From Terriglobia bacterium (lineage in GTDB: Bacteria > Acidobacteriota > Terriglobia > Terriglobales > Acidobacteriaceae): a stretch of 35,109 bases of DNA. The stretch's first letter is position 1. Each line of letters begins with the position of its first letter. The translations under genes and the position numbers were made by a program. Of the stretch, positions 23,297 through 30,776 are shown one piece after another. The stretch covers positions 1 to 35,109 of the forward strand of contig JAIQFZ010000062.1 in the NCBI GenBank assembly GCA_020073015.1. Direction: 5' to 3'. Under the pieces are notes generated by a model that was given only the letters and a program-made list of their open reading frames with translations, had not been told where the DNA came from and ran no database searches.

Positions 23297-25119
23297 CAGC
23301 TCTCTTCGACAGCGGCCAACGAACTCTTCTTTCGCTTATTCGATTGTAGAACTTTTTTGCGCAGGCGCAACGTCTTGGGCGTGACCTCGACGAATTCGTC
23401 ATCGGCGATGAACTCGATAGCCTGCTCAAGATTCAGTTGGCGGTATGGTACCAAGCGGATGGCTTCGTCGGCGGTGGAAGCGCGCATGTTGGTCAGCTTT
23501 TTTTCGCGGACCGCGTTCACGTCGAGATCGGTATCCTTTGCGTTCTCCCCGATGATCATGCCCTCGTAGAGTTCAATGCCTGGGCCCACGAAAAGTTCTC
23601 CGCGCTCCTGCAGGCCCCAGAGCGCATAGGCGGTCGAAATCCCCGCGCGGTCGGCGATCAATGCGCCCGTCAGCCGGTGCGGAATCTCGCCCTGCCATTC
23701 TTTGTATCCATCGAACAGCGCATTCATCACGATCGTTCCGCGCGTGTCGGTGAGCAGCTGGCTGCGCAGGCCGATCAGCCCGCGCGAAGGCACGCGGAAT
23801 TCGACGCGCACGCGGCCGTAGCCGTGGTTATGCATGTTGGCGACTTCGCCCTTGCGAGAGCCCAGTTGTTCCATGACCACGCCGACGAATTCTTCCGGCA
23901 CATCTACGGTGAGGTGCTCCACTGGTTCCATGAGCTTGCCGTCGATGCGCTTGGTGACAATCTCGGGCTTGCCGACCATGAGTTCGTAGCCTTCACGGCG
24001 CATCATTTCGAGCAGGATGGAAAGCTGGAGTTCGCCGCGCCCGAGCACTTTGAATGAATCGGTGCTGCTGGTTTCTTCCACGCGCAGCGAGACGTTGGTC
24101 AGCAGTTCCTTGGCCAGCCGGTCGCGCAGGTTGCGCGAAGTGACGTAGGTGCCGTCGCGCCCGCAGAACGGCGAGTTGTTCACCGTGAACAGCATGGCGA
24201 TGGTTGGCTCGTCGATGATGATGGGCGGCAGCGGCGCGGGATGGTCGGCGTCGGTAATGGTTTCGCCGATGGTGATGCCCTCAACCCCAGCGATCGCCAC
24301 GATGTCGCCGAATAACGTTTCGGTACTGTCGGTACGCTTGAGTCCGGAAAAGCTGAAGAGCTTGGTGATCTTCGTTTTGTGGAACGACCCGTCGCGTTTG
24401 GCGATGACGACGTCTTCGCCGGTCTTCAAGGTCCCCGAAAACACGCGCGCGATGGCCAGCCGGCCTAGGTAATCGCTGTAGTCGAGATTGGCGACCAGGA
24501 TCTGCAACGTGCCGTCAGCGTCGCCACGCGGGGCGGGGATGGTGTCGATGATAGCTTCAAACAGCAGACGCAGGTCCTCGCCGTGAGCACCCTGATGGAC
24601 AGCAGCCGTGCCCGCTTTGGCGTTGGTGTAGAGAACGGGAAAGTCGAGCTGCTCTTCCTTGGCGTCGAGATCAATAAAGAGGTCGTAGACTTCGTTCAAA
24701 ACTTCCTGCGGCCGCGCGTCGGGCCGGTCGATCTTGTTGATGACGAGGATCGGCTGCAGATTCGCTTCCAGCGCCTTGCTGAGCACGTAGCGAGTCTGCG
24801 GCAGCGGACCTTCACTGGCATCGACCAGCAGCATGACGCCGTCGACCATTTTCAGCGCACGCTCCACTTCGCCGCCAAAATCGGAGTGGCCCGGCGTGTC
24901 GACGATGTTGATCTTCACGCCCTTATAAAAGACAGCCGTGTTCTTGGCCAGGATAGTGATGCCGCGCTCGCGCTCCAGTTCGTTCGAGTCCATGACGCGC
25001 TCGGCGACCGTCTCGTTGTCGCGGAACGTGCCGCTCTGCCGGAGCATGGCGTCCACCAGCGTGGTCTTGCCGTGGTCCACGTGGGCGATGATAGCGATAT
25101 TGCGAATACTGGGATTCAG
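23296..25119 (-). CDS. typA: Ribosome-binding GTPase TypA/BipA with apparent CTG start
   Basis: 607 residues if translation begins at CTG 25119. TypA/BipA is a translational GTPase that binds the 70S ribosome and aids assembly and stress adaptation. G-motifs: [13 protein letters not shown] (G1), RGITI (G2), DTPGH (G3), NKIDRPDAR (G4) and NAKAG (G5); then the EF-G-like beta domain, domain V ([25 protein letters not shown]) and the TypA-specific C-terminal domain ([43 protein letters not shown]). The only standard start nearby, GTG 25080, falls inside the P-loop (AHVDHGK) and would delete its first strand. Upstream in frame there is no ATG, GTG or TTG before a TAG. CTG 25119 follows GGAG by eight bases and yields the conserved start [18 protein letters not shown]. 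It overlaps the zinc-ribbon gene by one base. Confidence 0.95.
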   Translation of the reverse strand: MNPSIRNIAIIAHVDHGKTTLVDAMLRQSGTFRDNETVAERVMDSNELERERGITILAKNTAVFYKGVKINIVDTPGHSDFGGEVERALKMVDGVMLLVDASEGPLPQTRYVLSKALEANLQPILVINKIDRPDARPQEVLNEVYDLFIDLDAKEEQLDFPVLYTNAKAGTAAVHQGAHGEDLRLLFEAIIDTIPAPRGDADGTLQILVANLDYSDYLGRLAIARVFSGTLKTGEDVVIAKRDGSFHKTKITKLFSFSGLKRTDSTETLFGDIVAIAGVEGITIGETITDADHPAPLPPIIIDEPTIAMLFTVNNSPFCGRDGTYVTSRNLRDRLAKELLTNVSLRVEETSSTDSFKVLGRGELQLSILLEMMRREGYELMVGKPEIVTKRIDGKLMEPVEHLTVDVPEEFVGVVMEQLGSRKGEVANMHNHGYGRVRVEFRVPSRGLIGLRSQLLTDTRGTIVMNALFDGYKEWQGEIPHRLTGALIADRAGISTAYALWGLQERGELFVGPGIELYEGMIIGENAKDTDLDVNAVREKKLTNMRASTADEAIRLVPYRQLNLEQAIEFIADDEFVEVTPKTLRLRKKVLQSNKRKKSSLAAVEES

Positions 25120-25207
25120 ATCGAAAACTCCTCTAGGTTTGCCGTTGGGCGTGTACTACTACTTTACTATGGCGGGGAGGTTAGGGTGTTGACCGAATCC
25201 AACGTAG

Positions 25208-25228
25208 GGACAGCCGCCTCGGCTGTCC
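25208..25228. repeat. Perfect short palindrome upstream of typA
   Basis: GGACAGCCG-CCT-CGGCTGTCC is a 9-bp perfect stem with a three-base loop. A second hairpin, CCCAAAA-TGC-TTTTGGG (25245-25261), follows and runs into dispersed repeat copy B. The 317-base gap 25120-25436 is almost filled by these palindromes; no gene is seen in it. Confidence 0.6.
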
Positions 25229-25255
25229 AGGTGGGTGGCGGGTGCCCAAAATGCT

Positions 25256-25324
25256 TTTGGGTGGCGCAGCAGTTCACCGCTGCGATAAGTGGCCTACTTC
25301 CCCAGCCGGCTTTGGCCGCTGCGG
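25256..25324 (+). repeat. Dispersed palindromic repeat, copy B
   Basis: Shares TTTGGGTGGCGCAGC, then CGCTGCGATAAG after a variable centre, and finally GCCGCTGCGG with copy A at 17231-17300. Total length is nearly equal (69 versus 70) and both lie between genes. Here the palindromes are less perfect (CGCAGCAG-TTCAC-CGCTGCG; GCCGGCTTTGGCCGCTGCGG). Confidence 0.7.
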
Positions 25325-25436
25325 CGAGAATGGGCCACCATACTGACTGTTTAAGTTACTAGTAATTAGACACAAAAAGCAGTGACAGCCGCAGAACAAG
25401 TTGGACTTGGCCGGTGCTGGTGAGACAATCGAGACG

Positions 25437-25637
25437 ATGAAGAACCGTGATGCCAATCGTCACCCGGGCCCCTCGCGCGTGATGCAGGTGGACTCGGAGT
25501 TTGCCGGCCTTCTTCTCGCGGCTGCATTCCTGCTGATGGGCGCTGTCGGCCTCGACATCGGAAAATGGTTCGTGCAGGGGGCCCTTGCGCTTGGCGTCGG
25601 TGTTGCATTACTGCTCCGTTTCACTAGGAAGACGTAA
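25437..25637 (+). CDS. Small two-helix membrane protein
   Basis: 66 residues from ATG 25437; the frame is open upstream to an ATG at 25401, and an internal ATG gives MQVDSEF. No strong ribosome site is seen, only a weak GAGAC. Two hydrophobic helices (FAGLLLAAAFLLMGAVGLDI and VQGALALGVGVALLLRF) are joined by a short loop (GKWF) and followed by a basic tail (TRKT). It is probably an inner-membrane protein; no family or function is recognised. It stands alone between the typA upstream palindromes and the SnoaL-like gene. Confidence 0.45.
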   Translation: MKNRDANRHPGPSRVMQVDSEFAGLLLAAAFLLMGAVGLDIGKWFVQGALALGVGVALLLRFTRKT

Positions 25638-25756
25638 CCTCAGAGCTCCCCGAGCCTTTCGGATTTATCCGTTGCGCGTTGCCGTACCATCCATCAGTTC
25701 CGCCGCGATCGGCGGAGCTCCTCCCGTCCCCACTCGCAGCCGATGCCAGAACACCG

Positions 25757-25796
25757 CTTGCGCGCTCTCGTAACATTGCTATAATCTCGCAAGGTT
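25757..25796 (+). promoter_or_regulatory. Promoter with operator-like dyad, copy 2 (SnoaL-like/permease unit)
   Basis: TTGCGC (25758-25763), 16 bases, TATAAT (25780-25785). The TATAAT sits inside the dyad AACATTGC-N9-GCAAGGTT (25772-25796), which has one mismatch between its arms. The same arrangement with a perfect dyad lies between the MerR-XRE-cupin regulator and the TonB receptor at 30686-30726. The next gene start is 129 bases downstream. Nothing else is evident in 25638-25924. Confidence 0.62.
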
Positions 25797-25924
25797 TTAG
25801 GCGGCGCGCTGTCCGTCCCGTCAGGCTGGATCGAGGCTGCTAGAACGGCGATCCGCGCTAACGGAAGGCCGGTGGAAGATTGCGCCGCCAACGTTCTGAT
25901 GAACAACGATCGGAGAAAATGAAA

Positions 25925-26416
25925 ATGGATAGGAAGCGAACTCTAACTGGCGCCGTCGTGCTCGCCATGCTGGTTCTGCCGGCGATCGCGGCCCCGCCCG
26001 AAGGCAAGACCGCTGCGGAACGGGATGCCGCTGTGGCGGAAAAGTGGATTGCCGCGTGGAATTCCCACAGCCCGGACAAGATGCTCCCGGTGTTCACTGA
26101 CGATATCTTCTACGAAGACGTGGCCTTTGGCGAGGTCAGTCACGGCAGCGCCCAATTTCGTAAGTTCGCCGCCTCCGAATTTGAAGGCGTCCCTGATCTC
26201 GAACTCAAACTGGTGCGCGCCAATGTCCACGGGGGCCACGGCACCATCGAATGGGTCTTTAGTGGCACCGATAAAGGCGTCTTCAAGACGGGGAAAAAGT
26301 TTTCTGTGCGAGGCGTTAGCGTGATCGACGTTCGCGATGGCAAAATAGCGCGCAGTCTCGATTTCTACGATTCGGCGACTATCATGCGCCAGGTCGGAGT
26401 GTTGCCAGCCCAGTAA
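25925..26416 (+). CDS. Exported SnoaL-like/NTF2-fold protein
   Basis: 163 residues from ATG 25925, which has GGAG nine bases upstream; ATG 25919 is too close to that site. Signal peptide about 1-21 (TLTGAVVLAMLVLPAIAAP). The mature part is a single NTF2/SnoaL-like cone: helix AAVAEKWIAAWNSHSPDKMLPVFTDDIFYEDVAFGEVSHG, QFRKFAASEFEGVPDLELKL, then beta strands GTIEWVFSGTDKGV, KKFSVRGVSVIDVRDGKIARSLDFYDSATIMRQVG. The fold occurs in steroid isomerases, polyketide cyclases and many small-ligand binders, so the function is not determined. Export to the periplasm is unusual for catalytic members and suggests ligand binding. It may be transcribed with the permease 72 bases downstream. Confidence 0.8.
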   Translation: MDRKRTLTGAVVLAMLVLPAIAAPPEGKTAAERDAAVAEKWIAAWNSHSPDKMLPVFTDDIFYEDVAFGEVSHGSAQFRKFAASEFEGVPDLELKLVRANVHGGHGTIEWVFSGTDKGVFKTGKKFSVRGVSVIDVRDGKIARSLDFYDSATIMRQVGVLPAQ

Positions 26417-26488
26417 CGGCAAACGGAAAGTCTAAATGACTCACGGCTTCCCGGAATTCTTCGGGCCCCAACTCCGAAAAGGATCTTT

Positions 26489-27991
26489 ATGACACCAAAC
26501 CCACCCGCAGCCGACCGAGACTCCGCTCAGCTCGAAGCTCTCGGCTATGACTCCAAGTTTGATCGCTCCATGAGCCTGTGGGCGAACTTCGCGCTTGGCT
26601 TCACGTACCTGTCCCCCGTGGTGGGAGTTTACACACTCTTCGCCATCGCCTTTGCCGCCGGCGGGCCGCCGATGTTCTGGACTTACTTGTTTGTCGGAAT
26701 CGGACAACTGTTCGTGGCTATGGTGTTCGGAGAGATTGTTTCTCAATTTCCCATTGCCGGCGGACTCTATCCCTGGGCGCGACGGCTGGTAGGAAAGCGT
26801 TGGGCCTGGATGGCGGGTTGGGTTTACCTGTGGGCCTTGTGCAGCACGATCGCTGGGGTGGCAGTGGGTGGAGCTCCTTACGTGGCGCAGCTTTTGGGCA
26901 TCCAAGTCGGGCAAGCCGGAGAAGTTGCGATTGCCGTGGCCATGATTGTCGGCACGACCGCGCTGAACGTCAGCGGCACCAAACTTCTTGCGCGGGTGGC
27001 CATGTTCGGATTCATTTGCGAGCTGTTGGGCGCGATTGTGGTGGGTGGCTATCTGCTGATCGTGGCCCGGCACCAGAGCTTCGGAGTTCTCTTCCAAAGC
27101 TTTGGCCTCGGCAACGGACACTATTTCTCCGCCTTCGTGGCGTCGAGCGTGGCTGCGATGTGGTGTTACTACGGTTTTGAAGCTTGCGGCGACGTCGCCG
27201 AAGAAACTCCTGACGCCAGCCGCGCCATCCCCAAGGCGATGCGCAGGACCATTTATATCGGCGGCTTCGCGGCCATGTTGGTTTGCCTGGCTTTCGTACT
27301 GGCGGTGCCCGATCTGAACGCGGTGTTCTCCGGAAAGGATACCGACCCGGTGGTTACCGTCCTGAACACAGCTGTGGGGCCAGTCGGACTGCGGGCGATT
27401 ATTGCAGTGGTCATGGTTTCCTTCTTTTCCTGCCTCATCAGTCTGGAGGCAGCCACCAGCCGGCTGTTGTACAGCTATGGCCGCGACCGCATGATCTTTG
27501 GCAGCGCCCAGCTGAGCGCGCTTTCCGAACGCACGCGCGTTCCGGTGAATGCTCTGCTGTTTGCCGGCATTGTGCCGGCCTTGATTGCGATTGCAGGTTT
27601 GTTCCTGAAGAGAATGGTGGAGACGATCGTCGTATCCAGCGCCGCCGGCATCTACGTCGCGTTCCAGATGATTGTCCTGGCAGCTTTGATCGCGCGCGCC
27701 AGGGGCTGGAAACCGCGCGGAGCGTTTCGTCTGGGGATCTGGGCGTGGCCGGTCAACCTGGCGGCGCTCACCTACGGTGTCCTGGCGATCATCAACATGA
27801 CGTGGCCGCGTTCTCCCCAGGACCCCTGGTATAGCAACTACGGAATGATTGTAGTTTGGGTGGCCGTGGTCGCGATCGGTGTGTTCTACGCCGTCCTGTT
27901 TCGGCCCTACGATCGCCTGGACAAGCCCGAGGGCGATGCTCACCTCGCCCACCTGGACGAGCCGCTGCCCGCCGAGAGCAGCCTCGATTAA
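26489..27991 (+). CDS. APC-superfamily amino acid/amine permease
   Basis: 500 residues, ATG 26489, with AAAAGGAT seven bases upstream. It is an inner-membrane importer with about 12 hydrophobic segments. APC signatures: YDSKFDRSMSLWANFALGFTYLSPVVGVYTLF, GEIVSQFPIAGGLYPWARRLVGKRWAWMAGWVY, CYYGFEACGDVAEETPDASRAIPKAM (the conserved GFEaxxxxAEEtxxpxrxiP loop) and SFFSCLISLEAATSRLLYSYGRDRM. It is nearest in pattern to the GABA/choline/amino-acid permease branch. Flanked by an exported small-ligand-fold protein and an amidohydrolase, it may bring in an amine or amide-derived compound; the substrate is not readable. It converges on the amidohydrolase gene. Confidence 0.9.
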   Translation: MTPNPPAADRDSAQLEALGYDSKFDRSMSLWANFALGFTYLSPVVGVYTLFAIAFAAGGPPMFWTYLFVGIGQLFVAMVFGEIVSQFPIAGGLYPWARRLVGKRWAWMAGWVYLWALCSTIAGVAVGGAPYVAQLLGIQVGQAGEVAIAVAMIVGTTALNVSGTKLLARVAMFGFICELLGAIVVGGYLLIVARHQSFGVLFQSFGLGNGHYFSAFVASSVAAMWCYYGFEACGDVAEETPDASRAIPKAMRRTIYIGGFAAMLVCLAFVLAVPDLNAVFSGKDTDPVVTVLNTAVGPVGLRAIIAVVMVSFFSCLISLEAATSRLLYSYGRDRMIFGSAQLSALSERTRVPVNALLFAGIVPALIAIAGLFLKRMVETIVVSSAAGIYVAFQMIVLAALIARARGWKPRGAFRLGIWAWPVNLAALTYGVLAIINMTWPRSPQDPWYSNYGMIVVWVAVVAIGVFYAVLFRPYDRLDKPEGDAHLAHLDEPLPAESSLD

Positions 27992-28032
27992 AGCACTGAG
28001 CCGACCGCCACGGGATCAGGTCATTTCGGCGA

Positions 28033-29796
28033 TTATTGTTTCGGCTCCGGCGCGGCAGGGTTTTTCCAATTCGGTGATTCGTATACAACCTTGCCGCCCA
28101 CCATGGTCATCAGCACTTCGGTCTTGCCGATCTCGGTCGGCTCGATCAGGAACAGATTGCGGTCGATGACGATCAGGTCGGCGAGCTTTCCGGTCTCGAT
28201 CGAGCCCTCGGTTCTTTCGCGGTGACCGGCAAAGGCCGCACCGAGCGTGTAGGCGCGGAGCGTGTCGTCGAGGCCCAGTCGCTGCTGGGGAACGAATCCA
28301 TATTCAGGCTTGCCATCATCCGTTTGCCGGGTGAGGGCGGTTTGCACGCCGGGCCAGGGGTTCAGCGTGACGATCGGCCAGTCGCTCCCGAAAGCGAGCA
28401 CACCGCCTTTGTCCTCGATGCTGTGCCACGCCCACGCCCGTTTAGCCCGTTCCGGCCCGACGTTGCGGACCCAGATGCCCAGCGTGTCTTCGTTGGGATA
28501 AGAATGCAGCGGTTGCATGCTGGCGACGACGCCGAGTTTGCCGAAGCGGTCGATGTCCGGTGCGCTGACATTCTCGATGTGCTCGATCCGGTGCCGCCGG
28601 TCAGAAGTGTGGTTCACATGCTGTGCGTTGTCGTATGCGTCCAGCGCAAGCCGGATCGCGCGATCGCCAATCGCATGGGAAAAAACCTGAATCCCATGGG
28701 CATCCAGTTCTTCGACTGCCCGCACGTACTTGTCCGGATCCCAGAGCAGATGCCCGGACTGCGACGGATCATCCGCGTAAGGCGCCAGCATCGCGGCCGT
28801 ATGGGTCTCAATCACGCCATCCACGAAAAACTTCGCCTTGCCGGTTGACAGCCAGTCATCGTGGTAGCGGCGCCGAGCATCTTCGATCCGGCGCACTTGT
28901 TCCTCAGTTAGCGCCGGAGGTTGAATGCGCATGGACACATCCAGGCGCACCGTCAGCTGCCCAGACCGCCGCAACTCGTCGTACACATCCAGACTCTCGA
29001 AATCTCCGCCCACCACGTGAACACCATCCGTACTGATGGCACGCACGAGCCCGACACGATTGGCTTCCAGCATGCCGCGGCGCAGAGCTGCTACTACCTC
29101 TTGTTTGCTGGGCCGCGGAATCGCGTGCCGAACCACCTCGTCGGCCGAGTCTTCTTTGACCGCGCCGGTAGGCTCTTCCGTCTTGGGATCCCGCACGAAT
29201 GAGCCGCCCGCCGGATCCGGAGTCGCCTTGGTAATCCCAGCCAGTTGCAGCGCCTTGCTGTTCGCCCACCAGGTGTGGCCGTCAAATCCTTCGAGGTACA
29301 CGGGCCGGTCGGGAACGATCTGGTCGAGATATTTCTTGTCCGGAAGTCCGTCCACACTGAAGAGCGTGTAGTTCCAGCCCCGTCCCTGAATCCAGACCAG
29401 CTCAGGATGAGCGGCGGCGTAGTTCTTGACCCGTTGCTGAACGTCCGCCAGGGTCGTGGCATCCTCCAGATTGACTTGCACCAGACTCAGCGATCCATCC
29501 AGAAAATGGATATGACAATCGGTGAAGCCCGGAAACACCAGGTGCTGACCGGCATCCATCACCTTTGTCGACGGGCCCCGGAAGGCGTCAATCGTTTTGC
29601 GGTCGCCCACGGCGACAATCTGTTCGCCGCGAATGGCCACCGCTTCCGCCCATTTTTGCTTCGCATTCATCGTGTAAATGCGGGCGTTGGTGACGATGAC
29701 GTCGGCGGGAGGTGGGGGGGTGTCGGCGGCTGCCGATGGAATGGAGAAACAGACGGCGAGCAGAAAGAAACGGAGAGGATGGCAGGGGAGGGGCAT
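28033..29796 (-). CDS. Exported amidohydrolase 3 family (YtcJ-like) metal hydrolase
   Basis: 587 residues, ATG 29796. Signal peptide about 1-25 (FFLLAVCFSIPSAAAD). Beta-sandwich start (ADVIVTNARIYTMNAKQKWAEAVAIRGEQIVAVGD), then metal motif H-I-H in VFPGFTDCHIHFLDGS, an inserted YtcJ-type segment (WIQGRGWN, DGHTWWANSKALQLAGI), KFFVDGVIETHTAAM, HAIGDRAIRLALDAY, RHRIEHIENV, Asp in LAFGSDWPIV, and a C-terminal GKLADLIVIDRN. All expected zinc ligands appear present. The family hydrolyses amide or carbamate bonds of small molecules. It lies 21 bases downstream of the MerR-XRE-cupin regulator, so it is probably in its operon. Export suggests the substrate is processed outside the cytoplasm. Confidence 0.9.
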   Translation of the reverse strand: MPLPCHPLRFFLLAVCFSIPSAAADTPPPPADVIVTNARIYTMNAKQKWAEAVAIRGEQIVAVGDRKTIDAFRGPSTKVMDAGQHLVFPGFTDCHIHFLDGSLSLVQVNLEDATTLADVQQRVKNYAAAHPELVWIQGRGWNYTLFSVDGLPDKKYLDQIVPDRPVYLEGFDGHTWWANSKALQLAGITKATPDPAGGSFVRDPKTEEPTGAVKEDSADEVVRHAIPRPSKQEVVAALRRGMLEANRVGLVRAISTDGVHVVGGDFESLDVYDELRRSGQLTVRLDVSMRIQPPALTEEQVRRIEDARRRYHDDWLSTGKAKFFVDGVIETHTAAMLAPYADDPSQSGHLLWDPDKYVRAVEELDAHGIQVFSHAIGDRAIRLALDAYDNAQHVNHTSDRRHRIEHIENVSAPDIDRFGKLGVVASMQPLHSYPNEDTLGIWVRNVGPERAKRAWAWHSIEDKGGVLAFGSDWPIVTLNPWPGVQTALTRQTDDGKPEYGFVPQQRLGLDDTLRAYTLGAAFAGHRERTEGSIETGKLADLIVIDRNLFLIEPTEIGKTEVLMTMVGGKVVYESPNWKNPAAPEPKQ

Positions 29797-29817
29797 AGTC
29801 TTCGATCGTGCTACGAA

Positions 29818-30615
29818 TCAGAATGTCGGCGGCGTGTTGACCCACAGCAGCCAGGTCTCACTCCGGCCGGGATTTTTCCAGTGATGCGGGGTAGCGCTTT
29901 CGAAATAAAAGCTGTCTCCGCGTTTCAGATGGTACTCCTCGTCGGCCAGCGCGATCTGTAATTCGCCGCGCAGCACAAAGAGGAATTCTTCGCCCTCATG
30001 GGCATACGACTCGCCGCTGCCCGCTTGCGGCGCAATGCGGAACAGGTGGGGTTCCATGACGGTGCTGCCCCAGGCGAGCAATTCCATGCGCACCCCGGGG
30101 CCGGCATCGAGCACCTTCCGGCTCGCCGGACGAACCAATCGGGTATTCGATTTGGTCGGATCGAAAAAATCAAGGATGTTCGTCCGGTAGTAGCGTGCTA
30201 GCCTGCGCAGGGTGCCGACGGAAGCGCTCATTTGCGAGCGCTCAAGCGCGCTGAGAAACCCGACGGAGATTCCGGCCGCCGCCGCTACTTCGGCCAGGCC
30301 GACACCGCGCTTCGTGCGCAACTGCCGCAGACGAGGTCCAATCGATGAGGGTGTCTTGTTGTTCGAGGGCTGGATTGCACCCTCGCGTTCCATCATCTGG
30401 ACGATGGCGGCGGCATTGAGGCCGCGCACTTTGCGCAGGTAGCGGGCTTTCTTCAGCAAGCGGACGTCGTCGTTGGTGTAGAGACGATACTTGCTCTTGG
30501 TGCGCTGCGGACGGGTGAGGCCGAGACTCTCCCAACTGCGAATGGACGAAGGCGATATGCCCACCAGTCGCGCTACGTCGCCGATTTTCAGATGGACTTG
30601 AGCGTCGTCCGACAC
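29818..30615 (-). CDS. MerR-XRE-cupin triple-domain transcription regulator
   Basis: 265 residues from GTG 30615, with AGGGGAAA upstream. Residues about 8-78 are a MerR-type winged HTH (LKIGDVARLVGISPSSIRSWESLGLTRPQRTKSKYRLYTNDDVRLLKKARYL). Residues about 92-152 are a second, XRE-type HTH (LRQLRTKRGVGLAEVAAAAGISVGFLSALERSQMSASVGTLRRLARYY). Residues about 180-262 are a cupin sensor (AHEGEEFLFVLRGELQIAL, HLKRGDSFYFESATPHHWKN). XRE-cupin regulators are widespread; an added MerR DNA-binding head is less usual. It is followed by the amidohydrolase and is divergent from the second TonB receptor. The intervening region holds a perfect dyad over both -10 boxes, most simply its own operator. Confidence 0.92.
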   Translation of the reverse strand: MSDDAQVHLKIGDVARLVGISPSSIRSWESLGLTRPQRTKSKYRLYTNDDVRLLKKARYLRKVRGLNAAAIVQMMEREGAIQPSNNKTPSSIGPRLRQLRTKRGVGLAEVAAAAGISVGFLSALERSQMSASVGTLRRLARYYRTNILDFFDPTKSNTRLVRPASRKVLDAGPGVRMELLAWGSTVMEPHLFRIAPQAGSGESYAHEGEEFLFVLRGELQIALADEEYHLKRGDSFYFESATPHHWKNPGRSETWLLWVNTPPTF

Positions 30616-30661
30616 GAGTTTCCCCTATGAATTTTGGTAGCCAGGGGGAAGCACTTTCCGC

Positions 30662-30690
30662 TTGACAGAGGGCAGCGGAACCAATAACCT
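30662..30690 (+). promoter_or_regulatory. Promoter candidate for the second TonB receptor
   Basis: TTGACA (30662-30667), 17 bases, TAACCT (30685-30690). The -10 overlaps the left arm of the dyad at 30686-30710, so binding there should block it. The receptor ATG is 86 bases beyond the -10. Confidence 0.55.
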
Positions 30691-30710
30691 TGCGCGATTA
30701 TAGCAAGGTT
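30686..30710. promoter_or_regulatory. Perfect operator dyad between divergent regulator and TonB receptor
   Basis: AACCTTGC-N9-GCAAGGTT with identical 8-base arms. Its centre contains TATAAT on the minus strand and its left arm overlaps the plus-strand -10. The module recurs at 25772-25796 with one mismatch. It is the most likely binding site of the adjacent MerR-XRE-cupin regulator. Confidence 0.7.
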
Positions 30711-30724
30711 CTCACCTCAAGCAA
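30697..30724 (-). promoter_or_regulatory. Promoter of the regulator-amidohydrolase operon
   Basis: On the minus strand: TTGCTT (30719-30724), 16 bases, TATAAT (30697-30702), with TGC directly before TATAAT as an extended -10. The GTG start of the regulator lies about 82 bases downstream. Confidence 0.65.
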
Positions 30725-30776
30725 GTTGAATCGGATGTAAAAAACAATTCCCCTGGGGATCTGGAGGGTCTGTTCC

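Noticed and set aside
26441-27952. 503-residue antisense frame over the APC permease
   Set aside because: The opposite strand has a full APC permease with ribosome site; the antisense product has no recognisable fold.
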